Below, in pieces: positions 62,735-64,000 of a stretch of 64,000 nt of DNA. Each line of letters starts with the position of its first letter. Positions within the stretch are counted from its first letter, which is position 1. The stretch is taken from assembly GCF_014596575.1 (NCBI RefSeq), contig NZ_NASZ01000002.1, forward strand, positions 216,156-280,155. The letters run 5' to 3'. The stretch is from Flavobacterium pokkalii. Its GTDB lineage: Bacteria > Bacteroidota > Bacteroidia > Flavobacteriales > Flavobacteriaceae. Under the pieces are notes generated by a model. It was given only the letters and a program-made list of their open reading frames with translations. It ran no database searches and was not told the origin of the DNA. The translations under genes were made by a program, and so were the position numbers.

Positions 62735-63298
62735 CTATTTAATATTTGTTCTAATACGGCTTAAGCTTACTTGTGTTATTCCTAAATATGAAGCAATGTG
62801 TCCAAGTTGGACTCTTTGAATTAAATCTGGATAATTTTTTAAAAGTTCGTTATATCTTTCTGTTGCCGTCCCGAGTTGTCTTGAAATAAGTCTTTCTTCC
62901 GCTTTAATAAGTTCTTGCTCCGCGAATTTTCTACCCCAGTTAGCAATTTCTATATTTTCATTGAAAAGATTTTGAAGGTTTTCTGTGTTTAGTTCATAAA
63001 GTTCACAATCTTCCAAAAGTTCAATATTTTCATATCCTTTTTGATTGGCAATGTAGCTTTTCAAGGAAGCAATTGTATCTCCTTCTTTTCCAAACGAAAA
63101 AGTAATTTCGTTGTCATCAATTCTAGAAAAAGTTCGAGCAATACCTTTTTTGATAAAATAGATGTTTTTCTCAACCTTGTCTGCACGTATTATAATGAGA
63201 TGTTTTGGAAAACTTACTTCAATAAAATTTTCTTTAAGCACAAGTTTTGATTTGGCTGAAAGTGGATATATTTTATCAAGTATTTGGTCGATATTCAT
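62735..63298 (-). CDS. Crp/Fnr family transcriptional regulator
   Basis: 187 residues. N-terminal cyclic-nucleotide-binding-type beta-roll (about 20-115: LIIRADKVEKNIYFIKKGIARTF, FGKEGDTIASLKSYI) and a C-terminal winged helix with YLGITQVSLSRIRTNIK as recognition helix. The ligand pocket does not show the cAMP consensus, which is common for Bacteroidota members. It is the first gene of the island, 71 bases before the SMR gene, and probably controls it. Confidence 0.9.
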   Translation of the reverse strand: MNIDQILDKIYPLSAKSKLVLKENFIEVSFPKHLIIIRADKVEKNIYFIKKGIARTFSRIDDNEITFSFGKEGDTIASLKSYIANQKGYENIELLEDCELYELNTENLQNLFNENIEIANWGRKFAEQELIKAEERLISRQLGTATERYNELLKNYPDLIQRVQLGHIASYLGITQVSLSRIRTNIK

Positions 63299-63543
63299 TT
63301 TGTTGACAAGGCTGGTTTTAAGGTTACAGCTAACGTTTCGCCGCTAACCGACTGTTGCGAAGCCAGCGAACTGCGTACTGTCTGCTAAGATAATAGTTTT
63401 ACGTGAAAAATAGAGTAGAAGCCACGAAAATCCAGCAATAGCGGTTAACGGCTGTGTGTGCCCTGCATGAGCAGGACACACGCTGTAAGCTTAGATAAAA
63501 ATTCGAAAATACAAATTTGGGATTAGAAAACAAATCTTACAGC
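63299..63543. other. Right edge of the island: gene-free palindromic region
   Basis: Contains GGTTACAGCTAACG (63323-63336), the inverse partner of the left-edge repeat; a TTCGC...GCGAA palindrome just after it; and a GTGTGTGCCCTGC / GCAGGACACAC hairpin (63454-63481). It resembles the structured non-coding ends of mobile gene cassettes. No coding frame is supported. Confidence 0.55.
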
Positions 63544-63547
63544 GTGT
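63478..63547. repeat. Exact 12-bp inverted repeat spanning the intron insertion point
   Basis: ACACGCTGTAAG (63478-63489) and CTTACAGCGTGT (63536-63547) are exact reverse complements with a 46-base AT-rich spacer. The second arm overlaps the inferred 5' end of the group II intron. Confidence 0.75.
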
Positions 63548-64000
63548 TATTTTTCCAGAGGGTGTAAGTCCCTTATGGGCGGATTAACAACCCGAACCAT
63601 TAGTACGTCGCAAGGTTGTTAACTGTGAAGTTAGAACTGAAGGAAGCGAGACGACAAAAGTCTGTACCGACGAATAGAAATTGCATAAGAGGCATAGCAA
63701 TAAGGATGAGTATCCACAGCAATACGAAGTCCAAAACAGTGTTCTGAACATGCTAACAAATCAGATTATTGTTATGTAGATGCAGCGGGGATAGATCGAA
63801 GGAAAAAGCTCTTACCAGGGGAGGTCTTGGCAACCACGAGTTGGTTAAGTCAAGAAGTCAGCAGAAGTCATAGTACTTGTTAGGAAACGAGCCATAGACA
63901 AAGTGGAGGACTCACCAATAAGGAAGGACTGAACGTAAAATGGTTCTTAATTTTCAACGGAATAGCGCAAGTTATAGCCCTGAAAAACGAGAACAGCTTA
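63544..64000 (+). mobile_element. Group II intron, 5' portion (continues beyond window)
   Basis: The sequence starts with GTGTT near 63544 and shows domain I features (GGGTGTAAGTCCC) and the conserved segment before intron-encoded proteins: GGGGAGGTCTTGG, GAAGTCAGCAGAAGTCATAG, GGAAGGACTGAACG. About 395 bases of ribozyme precede the maturase ORF. The exact 5' splice boundary is inferred from the GTGYG-like start, and domains V and VI lie outside the window. Structural class cannot be fixed from this part. Confidence 0.85.
63940..64000 (+). CDS. Group II intron reverse transcriptase/maturase, N-terminal fragment
   Basis: An open frame starts at ATG 63940 and runs off the window (MVLNFQRNSASYSPEKREQL, about 20 codons). 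It lies directly after the conserved intron segment GGAAGGACTGAACG where intron-encoded proteins begin. Too short for domain recognition by itself; position is the main evidence. Confidence 0.75.
   Translation, partial: MVLNFQRNSASYSPEKREQL

Noticed and set aside
61144..63336. Classical integron cassette array
   Set aside because: No integrase gene, and the core bases around TAAC/GTTA do not match the GTTRRRY and RYYYAAC consensus exactly; kept only as an attC-like finding.

Overview
The window comes from a Bacteroidota bacterium, most likely a Flavobacterium-like plant- or soil-associated flavobacterium. The evidence is an AT-rich genome, SusC/SusD pairs, a hybrid two-component regulator, a type IX secretion C-terminal domain, TANNTTTG-type -7 promoter elements and weak ribosome binding sites. 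Almost all of it is one large plant cell-wall glycan locus. It is followed by a tRNA, a small mobile-looking gene island and the 5' part of a group II intron.

Region A (1-21882, all + strand) is a series of exported glycosidases ending in a hybrid two-component system: two GH92 mannosidases (the first cut by the window edge), an unassigned exported alpha-helical protein, a DUF4861-like protein, a divergent GH28, GH43, GH89 alpha-N-acetylglucosaminidase, a NagX/HGSNAT-like glucosamine N-acetyltransferase, a PI-PLC-like phospholipase, GH115 alpha-glucuronidase and a metallophosphoesterase. Together these match the bonds of plant inositol-phosphoceramide glycans (GIPC head groups or GPI anchors). 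This is my main candidate for an undescribed system; it is inference from family activities.

Region B (22111-33123) is cytoplasmic uronate catabolism: a hexuronate MFS transporter, then kduI-kduD-uxaC-kdgK-eda-uxaB-uxaA. Both the unsaturated-uronate branch (KduI/KduD) and the galacturonate branch (UxaC/UxaB/UxaA) converge on 2-keto-3-deoxygluconate, which KdgK and Eda turn into pyruvate and glyceraldehyde 3-phosphate. A LacI-family gene follows on the opposite strand. A 14-bp palindrome (TGTAATCGATTACA type) sits directly on the -7 element of three promoters: the transporter, kduI and the pectinase operon.

Region C (33458-39366) is a pectin/rhamnogalacturonan depolymerisation operon: GH28, GH105, CE8, CE12, GH28.

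Region D (39382-60387) is an ECF-sigma/FecR-controlled pectin uptake module. An ECF sigma gene is divergent from a 2636-residue secreted PL1 pectate lyase-CE8 pectinesterase fusion. Then come a lipoprotein, the FecR anti-sigma factor, SusC with an STN signalling domain, SusD, a surface lipoprotein, a PL9 pectate lyase and an alpha/beta-hydrolase esterase. Two paired non-coding signals tie it together: a TGTCACCCT promoter-like block before the fusion gene and fecR, and a conserved hairpin-bearing leader before the fusion gene and susC.

Region E (60388-64000) has degenerate intergenic repeats, tRNA-Trp, and a minus-strand four-gene island (Crp-type regulator, SMR transporter, two GNAT acetyltransferases) bounded by imperfect 14-bp inverted repeats. 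A group II intron begins near 63544 and its maturase gene runs off the window.
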